A stretch of DNA of 48,018 nt from an uncultured Pelagibacteraceae bacterium. GTDB taxonomy: Bacteria; Pseudomonadota; Alphaproteobacteria; Pelagibacterales; Pelagibacteraceae. Both the position numbers and the translations under genes were made by a program. Shown in pieces: positions 15,415 through 23,523 of the stretch; the first letter of the stretch is position 1, and every line of letters starts with the position of its first letter. The DNA is taken from NCBI GenBank assembly GCA_902524045.1, contig CABZBT010000005.1:1-48018 (forward strand). The letters are read 5' to 3'. The notes under the pieces are model-generated. The model made no database searches, was not told the origin of the DNA, and was given only the letters and a program-made list of their open reading frames with translations.

Positions 15415-16565
15415 TATTTTCTAAATCTTAAATTACTTCTATTCAAATCACTTATCTTTGTGCAACCCATAAGTTTCATATCACGAACTAATTCAGCTTT
15501 ATATTTTTCTAAAGCTCTTTCGACACCTGCTTGACCTCCAGCTGCTAAAGCATAAAGATATAATCTTCCTCCTGAGCACGCCTTAGCACCTAATGATAAT
15601 GCTTTAAGCATGTGTGTGCCTCTATGAATTCCACCTTCACAAATCACGTCTAATTTATCACCAACCGCATCAACAATTTCTGCAAGTTGATCAAAAGGCG
15701 CTCTAGATCCATCTAACTGTCTTCCACCATGATTTGATACCATTATACCTGTGCATCCTATGTCTGCTGCTCTTTTTGCATCTTCTACACTCATAATCCC
15801 TTTGAGAGCGAAATGACCTCCCCATTTAGAGCAAAGATTCTCAGCGTCTTTCCAATTCATAGATTGATCCAACATAGTTGAAAAATAATTTCCAATTGAT
15901 GAGTTAACATCAGTACCTTCTTTCACAAAATCTTGTAAATGAGGTAATTCAAACTTACCTTTTGTTAGATAATTAATTCCCCACATCGGCTTAGTAGCAA
16001 AACTATATAAACTTGCTAAAGTTAACTTTGGTGGAGAGGTAAATCCTGTTCTTAAGTCTCTCTCTCTATTTCCTCCAGTAATAGTATCAACTGTTAAAGC
16101 CATCACATCAAATTTTGCAGCTTTGGCTCTTTCTAAACAAGAGTCGTTTAATCCTCTATCTTTATGAAAATAAAATTGAAACATTTTAGGAGTATCAATC
16201 ATTGAGGAAATTTCCTCAACACTCACTGTTGCTAAAGCAGAAACCCCAAACATCGTATTAAATTTTTTTGCTGCTTTTCCAACTGCTCTTTCTCCATCGT
16301 AATGAAAAAGCCTTTGTAAAGCTGTTGGTGATAAGTAAAAAGGTAGATCTAATTTTTTTCCAAATATCGTGGTAGATAAATCAACTTCTTCAACTCCTCG
16401 CAAAACATTAGGAACCAAATCCACATCATCGAATGCGCTAGTATTTCTCGCATATGTAACTTCATCATCTGCTGCTCCATCAATATAATGAAAGATTGGT
16501 GATGGTAGTCTTTTTTGAGCTAGTTTTCTAAAGTCGCTAAAATTATGGCAATTTTTTAAATTCAT
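15414..16565 (-). CDS. FMN-dependent alpha-hydroxyacid dehydrogenase (LldD-like), copy 1
   Basis: Exactly as long (383 residues) as the gene it overlaps downstream and clearly its paralogue: both open with nLKNCxNFxDFRKLA and share PIFHYIDG, the RxGFT(S/T)PPKLT segment, SNHGGRQLDGSR and the RGTHMLKAL(S/A) end. The active-site histidine and arginines are intact, so both copies should be catalytic. Differences cluster in the PTALQRLFHYDGE and mid-domain loop regions, suggesting different side-chain preferences. It is the first gene of the 2-hydroxyacid block and lies 8 bases downstream of the PagL-like gene, so that gene and the ccm run could share its transcript. Confidence 0.93.
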   Translation of the reverse strand: MNLKNCHNFSDFRKLAQKRLPSPIFHYIDGAADDEVTYARNTSAFDDVDLVPNVLRGVEEVDLSTTIFGKKLDLPFYLSPTALQRLFHYDGERAVGKAAKKFNTMFGVSALATVSVEEISSMIDTPKMFQFYFHKDRGLNDSCLERAKAAKFDVMALTVDTITGGNRERDLRTGFTSPPKLTLASLYSFATKPMWGINYLTKGKFELPHLQDFVKEGTDVNSSIGNYFSTMLDQSMNWKDAENLCSKWGGHFALKGIMSVEDAKRAADIGCTGIMVSNHGGRQLDGSRAPFDQLAEIVDAVGDKLDVICEGGIHRGTHMLKALSLGAKACSGGRLYLYALAAGGQAGVERALEKYKAELVRDMKLMGCTKISDLNRSNLRFRK

Positions 16566-16573
16566 GATTTTTC

Positions 16574-17083
16574 TTAAAACTTTTTGAGTAAATTAAACAT
16601 ATAACTATTTGCCCCAGGATTTTTATCTCCTAAGCTTGCGTTAGATACATGATTATAAGATACAGCAAAGTTAGTTGTATCGGAAGTTTTATAGGATAAT
16701 TGTACTTCTGACTTAAATTCCAAAACATGGCCCAAATCTTTTCCATCACCTTCATGATAGAGTCCTGGAGCAAAACTTGGAGTAAAATAAAAAGAACCCA
16801 TATCTACATTCCATTCAACACCTGTGTAAACATAAGCAGCTGAATTTTGAGTTATAAATCCACCAGTAATTGGAGATAGATTCCCTAAAAATGTATCTCG
16901 ATTTAAATATTCATTTTGATGTTGAAAACCAAATAATGTTGATTTTTGTTTATCGTCACTAAAATCAAAATTTCCAATAAATAAATTTATTTGATGATTT
17001 TCGTTTTCAACTGATGTGTCTCCAATTAATTTTGAGGGATAAATTAAAATGATTAAAATAAAAAGTATTTTTTTTAAATTCAT
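16574..17083 (-). CDS. PagL-like outer-membrane acyloxyacyl hydrolase (lipid A deacylase family)
   Basis: A 169-residue protein with a signal peptide (MNLKKILFILIILIYPSKLI, then GDTS) and alternating amphipathic beta segments ending in a C-terminal aromatic residue (LLKKF), which suits a small outer-membrane beta-barrel. The segment SYNHVSNASLGDKNPGANSY (about residues 142-161) matches the catalytic His-x-Ser-Asn region of PagL-type lipid A 3-O-deacylases. The third catalytic acid is less clear, since the usual position after NPG reads as alanine/asparagine, so activity is not certain. It lies 8 bases after ccmH on the same strand. Confidence 0.75.
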   Translation of the reverse strand: MNLKKILFILIILIYPSKLIGDTSVENENHQINLFIGNFDFSDDKQKSTLFGFQHQNEYLNRDTFLGNLSPITGGFITQNSAAYVYTGVEWNVDMGSFYFTPSFAPGLYHEGDGKDLGHVLEFKSEVQLSYKTSDTTNFAVSYNHVSNASLGDKNPGANSYMFNLLKKF

Positions 17084-17091
17084 ATTTTTAA

Positions 17092-17460
17092 TTAAGATTG
17101 TTTTTTAATATAAAACTTTCTAACGATTATGACACCACCAGCAAAGAATATCAAGATAGGCAATAACCATAAAAAATAAGTATTTCTACTCAAAACTGGA
17201 TCATACAGTATCCATTCTCCATACTTGCTTTTTAAAAAGTCATAAATTTGTTCCTCTGTCATCCCTTCATCAATTTTATTACTAATCACTAGTTTTAAAC
17301 TTAATGCAAATTCAGAATCAGAGTCATAAACTGATTGCCCCTGACAAATGAGACATCTTAGATTTTTAGCAATTTTATTTTCAGTTTGAATTTCATTTGC
17401 TTTTAATAGATTAAGATTGAATATAAAGATTATAATAAGAAATATCTGTAATAGTCTCAT
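17092..17460 (-). CDS. ccmH: Cytochrome c maturation protein CcmH
   Basis: CcmH is a membrane-anchored thiol protein that helps reduce apocytochrome c for haem attachment. The 122-residue protein has a signal peptide, the LRCLICQGQSVYDS motif (about residue 34), which holds the LRCxxCQ cysteine pair, a helical bundle with GEWILYDPVLSRNTY, and a C-terminal transmembrane helix. It is the short form without the CcmI TPR domain, and no ccmI lies nearby. Its ATG overlaps the ccmG stop by 4 bases. Confidence 0.96.
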   Translation of the reverse strand: MRLLQIFLIIIFIFNLNLLKANEIQTENKIAKNLRCLICQGQSVYDSDSEFALSLKLVISNKIDEGMTEEQIYDFLKSKYGEWILYDPVLSRNTYFLWLLPILIFFAGGVIIVRKFYIKKQS

Positions 17461-17975
17461 TTAATTATATTTTCAATTTCTGTTAAATTTTTAGAATTAA
17501 TAGGGCCAATATATCTTTTTATAATTTTATTTTTATATATTAAGAAACTTTCAGGTACTCCATAAGCTCCCCAATTAATTGAGGACGTACCATCTCTATC
17601 TGTAAAAATTTTATCATACGGATTACCTAATTCATCTATAAACTTTTTTGCATTATCATTATTATCCTTATAATTAAAACCTATCAAATCTATTTTACCA
17701 CTTGCCTTTAATTTCATCAAAAACTCATGTTCTTCTCTACAAGGAATACACCATGAGGCCCATATATTCATTAAATAGAATTTATTTTTATTAAAAATAT
17801 TTTCTGAAATAATTTCAACATCTGTATCAAAAGATTTAAAAACTAGAGATGGAATCTTTTTTTCTAAGTCTATATTAGGAGTATAAATGTTTGAATTCTT
17901 TAAACCTTTGAAAAAAATTGTGAAAATCGTAAAGAAAACTAAAGTTATAATTATTGGTATAATCTTAAATCTCAT
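17457..17975 (-). CDS. ccmG: Thiol:disulfide interchange protein CcmG/DsbE
   Basis: A 172-residue periplasmic thioredoxin-fold protein tethered by one N-terminal helix. The active site is WASWCIPCREEHEFL (about residue 73), followed by the GFNYKDNNDNAKKFIDELG segment and a cis-proline in YGVPESFLIYKN, all typical of CcmG. It keeps apocytochrome c and CcmH cysteines reduced. It overlaps ccmF by 11 bases upstream and ccmH by 4 bases downstream, so translation is coupled. Confidence 0.96.
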   Translation of the reverse strand: MRFKIIPIIITLVFFTIFTIFFKGLKNSNIYTPNIDLEKKIPSLVFKSFDTDVEIISENIFNKNKFYLMNIWASWCIPCREEHEFLMKLKASGKIDLIGFNYKDNNDNAKKFIDELGNPYDKIFTDRDGTSSINWGAYGVPESFLIYKNKIIKRYIGPINSKNLTEIENIIK

Positions 17976-19842
17976 ATCTTTTTTTTAATATACTCAACAA
18001 TCCAGCAAAGCTTAGAATTATCACTGAAATCCATATCCAAATCATTAGTGGCTTAACTTGATATCTGATGTTAAAGTATTCTTGGTTCTGTACATAGTTC
18101 ATTGTAATAAATTTATCGGTAAAAAAGTTTGTTTTAATATCTGCCTCGCTAGTGACTATATTTGGTTGATTGTATATTCTAAGCTCGGGGTTCAAAACAT
18201 CTATCGAACCATCTGGATGTTGCACATTAAATTTTCCAACTATCGACTTAAAGTTTTTCCCATTTTCTTGATCTACATTTACAAAATTTATTGAAAATTT
18301 TTCAGATTTAAAAGTTTCACCAATCTTTAAATTAGTAATAACTTCAGTGGAAAAAAAATTATTTAATAAGATACTTAGTATTAATAAACTGAAACCAAAA
18401 TGAGCAATATTTTGGGATAAATTTTTAAACTTTTTTATGAAAAAATCTCTCAAAGTTACAAAAAATAAAAAAAAAGCAGATGATACTAAAATAGTGTTTA
18501 TTAAAAAACTTACATCAAATTCTTTTATAATTAATGCTGATATCAAAAACGAGACTATTAGCAATATGAACATATATAATTTATCTTGAATATCTGACTT
18601 TATCCATTTCAGTCTTGGTCCTATTGCCATTGCAAATAGGAACGGAATTAAGAAAGGTAACATAAGTTTATTGTAAAAGGGTGGGCCAACTGATATTTTG
18701 TTTGAGGTTAAAACCTCTAAAAATATTGGATATATAGTCCCTATTAAAACAACTGAAAGGAAGTACATCATAAACCAGTTGTTAACTAAAATTGATGTTT
18801 CCTTACTTAACCAGGAAAAATTAATTTCTATTTTTTCTTTATTTGAATGAAAAAAGAAAAAAATGAAAATAGATAAAAAAATTAATAAAAATAAAAAAAT
18901 CAAAATAAATAAGCCTCTCTCTGGATCGTTGGCGAATGTATGAACTGAATTGAGGATACCTGATCTTACCAGAAAAGTCCCACTCATGCTTAAGGCGAAA
19001 GTTGCTATAGAGAGAATCATTGCCCAGGAAGCTAGTATTCCTTTTTTTTCTAAAACTATTATACAATGCAAAAGCGTAGTCAACGCAAACCAGGGCATCA
19101 AAGATACATTTTCAACGGGATCCCAGAACCAAAATCCTCCCCAACCTAATTCATAATAAGCCCAAATAGATCCCAATAAAATTCCTAGTGTGAGAAAGAT
19201 CCAAGATATTAAAACCCATTGCTTAATATGCTTTGCCCATTCTTTAGATACATAAGTTGTAACCATCGCAGCGAGAGCTGATGAAAAAATTATAGAGGAA
19301 CCAACATAACCTAAATATAAAATTGGTGGGTGAATAGCTAAGGCTGGATCTTGTAATATTGGATTTAGACCCAGACCCTCCTTTGGTGCAGGAAAGATAA
19401 AATTAAAGGGGCTAGACGTTTTAATGAGAAATACAAAAAATCCAATAATTATTATTTGTTGGAATAATAAGGTGAAAATTCTGTATTTTTTTGGCTGTTC
19501 TCTAGATTTTAATAAGAATATTAACACGAACAAAGTGAGGACCAATAACCACAATAATAAACTTCCTTCATGGTTGCCCCATGTTCCTGAAATTTTATAA
19601 AACAATGGTTTAGTTGTATGAGAATGATTAAAGACGGTCTCATTAGTAAAATCTGAAGTGATGAAAGATACAATTAATCCAAGAAAGCTTATCACAACGA
19701 TAAAAAATTGCAGGAATGAAAAAGATATTATTTTTTTATCTAAATTTTCAGAATTTTTTAAATTTTTTATTGAAAAAAAAATAATAAAGAATGAAAAAAG
19801 AAGTCCAAAACTCAGAGAATATGATCCTATCAAACTAGCCAA
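17965..19842 (-). CDS. ccmF: Haem lyase subunit CcmF
   Basis: CcmF is the large membrane protein that, with CcmH, attaches haem to apocytochrome c. The 625-residue protein has about 15 hydrophobic segments, the tryptophan-rich WWD domain GWGGFWFWDPVENVSLMPW (about residue 232), WGNHEGSLLLW near residue 92 and the ILQDPALAIHPPILYLGYVG segment with conserved histidine. Its length is close to other CcmF proteins. It lies 2 bases downstream of ccmE and overlaps ccmG, within a tight ccmC-D-E-F-G-H run. Confidence 0.97.
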   Translation of the reverse strand: MASLIGSYSLSFGLLFSFFIIFFSIKNLKNSENLDKKIISFSFLQFFIVVISFLGLIVSFITSDFTNETVFNHSHTTKPLFYKISGTWGNHEGSLLLWLLVLTLFVLIFLLKSREQPKKYRIFTLLFQQIIIIGFFVFLIKTSSPFNFIFPAPKEGLGLNPILQDPALAIHPPILYLGYVGSSIIFSSALAAMVTTYVSKEWAKHIKQWVLISWIFLTLGILLGSIWAYYELGWGGFWFWDPVENVSLMPWFALTTLLHCIIVLEKKGILASWAMILSIATFALSMSGTFLVRSGILNSVHTFANDPERGLFILIFLFLLIFLSIFIFFFFHSNKEKIEINFSWLSKETSILVNNWFMMYFLSVVLIGTIYPIFLEVLTSNKISVGPPFYNKLMLPFLIPFLFAMAIGPRLKWIKSDIQDKLYMFILLIVSFLISALIIKEFDVSFLINTILVSSAFFLFFVTLRDFFIKKFKNLSQNIAHFGFSLLILSILLNNFFSTEVITNLKIGETFKSEKFSINFVNVDQENGKNFKSIVGKFNVQHPDGSIDVLNPELRIYNQPNIVTSEADIKTNFFTDKFITMNYVQNQEYFNIRYQVKPLMIWIWISVIILSFAGLLSILKKRYEI

Positions 19843-19844
19843 AT

Positions 19845-20264
19845 TTAATTCTCCTCTATCGCAGCCTTGACTTCAGGAGGCATATAATTTTCATCATGTT
19901 TAGCTAGAATTTTTGTAGCTAAAAAAAAATTTTTATCTTTTAAATATCCCTCAGCAACAACTCCTTTTTCTTCAGAAAAAAGATTTGGTACAACACCAGA
20001 GTAAACTACATTAATTTCATTTTTAAAATCTGTAACAATAAAATTTATTTCTTTTGAAATTATAGATATTGAATCTTTTTTAACCATTCCACCAATTCTA
20101 ATTTTTTTTTCATCAATTTCACTTAATGCCTTAATCTCGGTTGGGGATTTAAAAAAAACAACATTTTCCTCCAAAGATTTAATTATTAAAAAAACAGATA
20201 AAACAACAGTAATTAAAATAAGTGATACAAAAAAAAATCTTAATTTAACTTTACGCCCATACAT
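19845..20264 (-). CDS. ccmE: Haem chaperone CcmE
   Basis: CcmE carries haem covalently in the periplasm from CcmC to CcmF. The 139-residue protein has an N-terminal basic segment and membrane helix, then an OB-fold-like domain with [12 protein letters not shown] and [21 protein letters not shown]. The motif [12 protein letters not shown] (about residue 122) contains the haem-binding histidine. It is in the usual place between ccmD and ccmF. Confidence 0.96.
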   Translation of the reverse strand: MYGRKVKLRFFFVSLILITVVLSVFLIIKSLEENVVFFKSPTEIKALSEIDEKKIRIGGMVKKDSISIISKEINFIVTDFKNEINVVYSGVVPNLFSEEKGVVAEGYLKDKNFFLATKILAKHDENYMPPEVKAAIEEN

Positions 20265-20274
20265 GTTTCAAAAG

Positions 20275-20502
20275 TTAAATGTTTGAGGTATTTGACAGAA
20301 TTGTTTTGTTAATACTTTGAGATTTTGCAATAGCAGCTCTTTCAGAGTTTAGTGACCCAAATTTAGAAATAAATTTACTTTTTTCTTTAGTATATTGGAT
20401 TTTAATAATTAAAAAAAGCACGAGGAAACTAAATAAAGTAAAGGAGAATGCAGACCAAACATATAATCCATATCCGTTCATAAATAATAATTCATTTATC
20501 AT
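20275..20502 (-). CDS. ccmD: Haem exporter accessory protein CcmD
   Basis: CcmD is a small membrane protein that helps release holo-CcmE from the CcmABC complex. The 75-residue protein has the characteristic NGYGLYVWSAFSFTLFSFLV segment followed by a basic cytoplasmic part. Its ATG overlaps the end of ccmC by 4 bases. The C-terminal 30 residues (from about FGSLNSERAAIAKS) are longer than in many CcmD proteins and have no function I can name. Confidence 0.9.
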   Translation of the reverse strand: MINELLFMNGYGLYVWSAFSFTLFSFLVLFLIIKIQYTKEKSKFISKFGSLNSERAAIAKSQSINKTILSNTSNI

Positions 20503-21206
20503 AATCTATCTAAACCTTTATTTTTAATTTTTATCAGTTCTGTATTATATTTCATCAAAAAAATTAATAGAGAAAATAGAGCAAATGCCGCAGTCATTAT
20601 AATTAATGGAAACAACATTGATATATGAATTGAAGATTTTGATAGTATGTTAATTGAAGCTGGTTGATGCAATGTATTCCACCAATCGACCGAGTACTTA
20701 ATAATTGGAACATTTATTATTCCTAAGATTGTTATAATTGTCGTAACTTTAAATATTTTGTCATTATTTTCATATATTCTCCAAGCGACAAGATAAATTA
20801 TAAAAAAGAGAGAAAGAATTAACATTGAGGTAATTCTTGCATCCCAAGCCCACCATGTCCCCCACGTAGGTTTGCCCCATATTGATCCTGTTACAAGAGC
20901 TATAATATTAAATACTAACCCTGAGGGTGCTAAGCTTTTTGAAATTAAGAAAAAATTTTTAATCTTAAATATATATCCAATGACAGATAATAAAGTCATA
21001 GATGAGAAAACACCAAGTGAGATCCAAGCAGCAGGTACATGAACATACATGATTCTGACTGAATGACTTTGTTTATAGTCTTCAGGAGATAGTACTAGCG
21101 CCTCTGTTAGTCCTATCGAAAGAATTATAATAAATAAAAATAAAACATATTTAGGGGCTTTTGAAGTAATTGAAAAAATTTTACTGGGTTCGAAATATTT
21201 AAACAT
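20499..21206 (-). CDS. ccmC: Haem exporter protein CcmC
   Basis: CcmC presents haem to CcmE using a tryptophan-rich periplasmic loop. The 235-residue protein has six hydrophobic segments, SVRIMYVHVPAAWISLGVF (about residue 47) and the WWD motif GKPTWGTWWAWDARITSML (about residue 112), with the second conserved histidine in WWNTLHQPASI. It is the first gene of the ccm run here; ccmA and ccmB are not in the window, so they must be elsewhere. Its leader contains a long hairpin (21254-21317) followed by T6. Confidence 0.96.
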   Translation of the reverse strand: MFKYFEPSKIFSITSKAPKYVLFLFIIILSIGLTEALVLSPEDYKQSHSVRIMYVHVPAAWISLGVFSSMTLLSVIGYIFKIKNFFLISKSLAPSGLVFNIIALVTGSIWGKPTWGTWWAWDARITSMLILSLFFIIYLVAWRIYENNDKIFKVTTIITILGIINVPIIKYSVDWWNTLHQPASINILSKSSIHISMLFPLIIMTAAFALFSLLIFLMKYNTELIKIKNKGLDRL

Positions 21207-21245
21207 TTATAAAAATATAAAATTAATTTATTGTTTTGTAATATG

Positions 21246-21317
21246 AAAAAACTTTCTGATCAAGAATGCAGAGGGAGATAATAACGAAGGGATAATAAGT
21301 AGCACTCTTGATCAGAA
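21246..21317 (-). ncRNA. 16-bp hairpin with 32-nt pyrimidine-rich loop and T-tract between hspQ and ccmC
   Basis: Read on the minus strand, UUCUGAUCAAGAGUGC (21317-21302) pairs over 16 positions (one G-U) with GCAUUCUUGAUCAGAA (21269-21254), then AG and six T (21251-21246). The G-U pair is A-C on the plus strand, so the minus-strand RNA is the one that folds best. The 32-base loop contains UUAUUAUC twice, each copy leading into CCC or UCCC. It could be the terminator of hspQ with an unusually large loop, an attenuator for ccmC, or a small RNA with single-stranded CUCCC/AUCCC targets. Confidence 0.5.
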
Positions 21318-21383
21318 TTAAATTATCTAATCAGATTGCTGTGTCTAAGATTTGAGCTAAATGTGGTGAAAAAGTGATCTTTC

Positions 21384-21704
21384 TTAATTTGAAAGCTTAA
21401 AATAGCTAGAACCCTTTTTACCTGAAAAAATTTCCTCAATTAAAGGATGTTTTATTGGCTCACCAGACTCGTCAACTAAAAGATTTTGCTCTGAAACGTA
21501 TGCCTCATAGGTAATTTCATCATTTTCAGCTAGTAAATGATAAAAGGGTTGGTCTTTTCTTGGTCTGACATTTTTTGGTATAGATTGGTACCATTCCTCT
21601 GAATTATTAAATTCAAAATCGACGTCGTAGATGACTCCTCTGAAATCGAAATGCTTGTGTTTAACGATATCTCCAATTGAAAACTTAGCTTTTTGAATTG
21701 CCAT
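21384..21704 (-). CDS. hspQ: Heat shock protein HspQ
   Basis: HspQ (formerly YccV) is a small protein linked to Lon-dependent turnover and, in some reports, hemimethylated-DNA binding. The 106-residue protein shows the family core: FSIGDIVKHKHFDFRGVIYD near the N-terminus, then WYQSIPKNVRPRKDQPFYHL and YVSEQNLLVDESGEPIKHP. Its length is typical. It is on the minus strand, divergent from yciB with an 88-base gap, and followed by the hairpin region before ccmC. Confidence 0.95.
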   Translation of the reverse strand: MAIQKAKFSIGDIVKHKHFDFRGVIYDVDFEFNNSEEWYQSIPKNVRPRKDQPFYHLLAENDEITYEAYVSEQNLLVDESGEPIKHPLIEEIFSGKKGSSYFKLSN

Positions 21705-21792
21705 AGTATTAGTATGGGTATTTAAAAAAAAAAATCAATAAGAAAAATAAAAAAGTTTTTGTGAAAATATTATTTGTGTTAATATCTCTCTC

Positions 21793-22344
21793 GTGAACAA
21801 ATCTTTATTAAAGCTTCTCACTGATTTTGGACCATTGGTAATTTTTTTTTACTACTATTACGATAATGGAAAAGATTTAAAAGTTGCTATTCCACCGTTT
21901 ATTGTTGCGACAATTATCGCATTAGCAATTGTTTGGTTTTTAGAAAAGAAAATACCAAAAGTTCCCTTGGTTAGTGGAATTTTAATTGTTTTCTTTGGTG
22001 GCTTAACAATTTACTTTGATAATCCAGTTTTTATTTATATCAAACCAACAATTATAAATATTCTCTTTGCATTTGCTTTGATATTTGGAAGGCACTTTAC
22101 AAATGAGCCAGTTCTAAAAAAATTAATGAGTGGATCTATCTCACTAACTGATGAAGGATGGGAGTTATTAAATAAAAGATGGATATACTTTTTTTTTGGA
22201 CTTGCAATACTCAATGAGGTAGTTTGGAGAACTCAATCTGAGGAATTTTGGGTAAACTTTAAAGTTTGGGGACTTTTACCAATTACTTTTATATTTACTG
22301 CTCTTCAAATAAGTTTAATTAACAAATATAAAACAAATGAATAA
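21793..22344 (+). CDS. yciB: YciB/septation protein A-like inner-membrane protein
   Basis: A 183-residue, five- to six-helix membrane protein of the YciB (IspA/septation protein A) family, linked to envelope upkeep and division. It has LLTDFGPLVIFFYYYYDNGK at the N-terminus and, further in, LKKLMSGSISLTDEGWELLNKRW and FFFGLAILNEVVWRT, which are strong family marks. The start is GTG (21793-21795), the first in-frame start and the usual N-terminus. It overlaps the DUF2794 gene by 8 bases, an alphaproteobacterial pairing. Confidence 0.93.
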   Translation: MNKSLLKLLTDFGPLVIFFYYYYDNGKDLKVAIPPFIVATIIALAIVWFLEKKIPKVPLVSGILIVFFGGLTIYFDNPVFIYIKPTIINILFAFALIFGRHFTNEPVLKKLMSGSISLTDEGWELLNKRWIYFFFGLAILNEVVWRTQSEEFWVNFKVWGLLPITFIFTALQISLINKYKTNE

Positions 22345-22678
22345 AAACTTACATCTAATAATAGATAATGCTAGTAAAAAAAATATTGAGGAAAAAAATT
22401 TTTTTGAGAAGGACGAGCTAAAAATTATTTTAGATCTGTATGCAAAAATGGTTTCGAAAGGCTCGTGGAAAGATTATGGTCTTAGCATTTCAAGTAAACA
22501 AGTTGGTTTTAGTGTTTTTAAGAATGCTGCTGAAAATGCGCTTTATAAGATTTGTAAAAATTTTAACCCAAAAAATAAAAACCTTAAATATCTAATTACT
22601 GATCCTAATGGTAAAATATTAAGTAATTCTTACAATTTAAAAACTTTATTGACAAATATTAACTGGAAAAAAATTTGA
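22337..22678 (+). CDS. DUF2794-family protein
   Basis: A 113-residue soluble protein whose central part (FEKDELKIILDLYAKMVSKG, then WKDYGLSISSKQVGFSVFK and AENALYKICKNFNP) fits the alphaproteobacterial family DUF2794. The function is unknown. It overlaps yciB by 8 bases and is convergent with the Bax-inhibitor-like gene, ending one base before that gene's stop. Confidence 0.85.
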   Translation: MNKNLHLIIDNASKKNIEEKNFFEKDELKIILDLYAKMVSKGSWKDYGLSISSKQVGFSVFKNAAENALYKICKNFNPKNKNLKYLITDPNGKILSNSYNLKTLLTNINWKKI

Positions 22679-22679
22679 A

Positions 22680-23444
22680 TTATCTTCTTTGACCAAAAAG
22701 TCTCAGCAACATTATAAATAAATTAATAAAGTCTAAATAAAGCGTTAATGCACCCATAACAGCTTTTTTACCTATCAACTCTCCCGTGTCGCTAGCAGAA
22801 TACATGTTCTTAATTTTTTGAGTATCGTATGCAGTAAGTCCTACAAAAATTAAAACTCCTAAAATAGAAATTACGAAATACATCATTGAAGATTTCATGA
22901 ATATGTTAACTATTGATGCGATAATAATACCAATTAACCCCATCATTAAAAAAGATCCTAATTTTGTAAGGTCTCTTTTAGTTGTGTAGCCATAAATGCT
23001 CATTGCTCCAAATGTAGCAGAACAAATAAAAAATACTCTTGTGATGCTCATGCCAGTATAAACCAGTAAAATTGATGAAAGAGACAAACCCATTAGTGCA
23101 GCAAAAATCCAAAAAGTTGTTTGGGCTTTACCTGCACTCATTTTATTAATTCCAAAGCTCATGTAAAATACAACTCCAAGAGGGGCTAACATTACCAACC
23201 ACTTTAACCCTGACATGTAAATTGCGTTACCCATTTGAGTTAATCCAACTATAGATCCTGAGCTATCAGTCACAACTGACATTTTAAAAGTTAAAAGGGC
23301 AATTATCCCTGTCAAAAGAATACCTGTTGCCATGTAGTTATAGACTTTTAGCATGTAGGCTCTTAAGCCTTCATCCATTACTGCGGTGGATTGTTGAGCA
23401 GCTTCTTTAGCTCTACCAAGAATGCCTTTTTTATTAAAATCCAT
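22680..23444 (-). CDS. Bax inhibitor-1/YccA family membrane protein
   Basis: A 254-residue protein with seven hydrophobic segments. The N-terminus (DEGLRAYMLKVYNYMATGIL), the APLGVVFYMSFGINKMSAGKA middle and the LTAYDTQKIKNMY end with a C-terminal LDFINLFIMLLRLFGQRR are standard for the Bax inhibitor-1/YccA/YbhL family (putative ion leak or FtsH-substrate membrane proteins). The acidic residue in AYDTQ corresponds to the pore-gating Asp region. Single gene, divergent from the aldo/keto reductase. Confidence 0.95.
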   Translation of the reverse strand: MDFNKKGILGRAKEAAQQSTAVMDEGLRAYMLKVYNYMATGILLTGIIALLTFKMSVVTDSSGSIVGLTQMGNAIYMSGLKWLVMLAPLGVVFYMSFGINKMSAGKAQTTFWIFAALMGLSLSSILLVYTGMSITRVFFICSATFGAMSIYGYTTKRDLTKLGSFLMMGLIGIIIASIVNIFMKSSMMYFVISILGVLIFVGLTAYDTQKIKNMYSASDTGELIGKKAVMGALTLYLDFINLFIMLLRLFGQRR

Positions 23445-23523
23445 GATAAAGATATATAATCTTTTAATAATTATTCAAGATACCTTAGAAGGCTAATTAT
23501 AGAATAGACACAATAAAAACTAC

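Noticed and set aside
21254..21317. Glycine or SAM riboswitch in the hspQ-ccmC gap
   Set aside because: The GGGAGA and CGAAGGG-like pieces on the plus strand lack the other conserved parts of the glycine aptamer, the fold favours the minus strand, and neither neighbour is a glycine or methionine gene.
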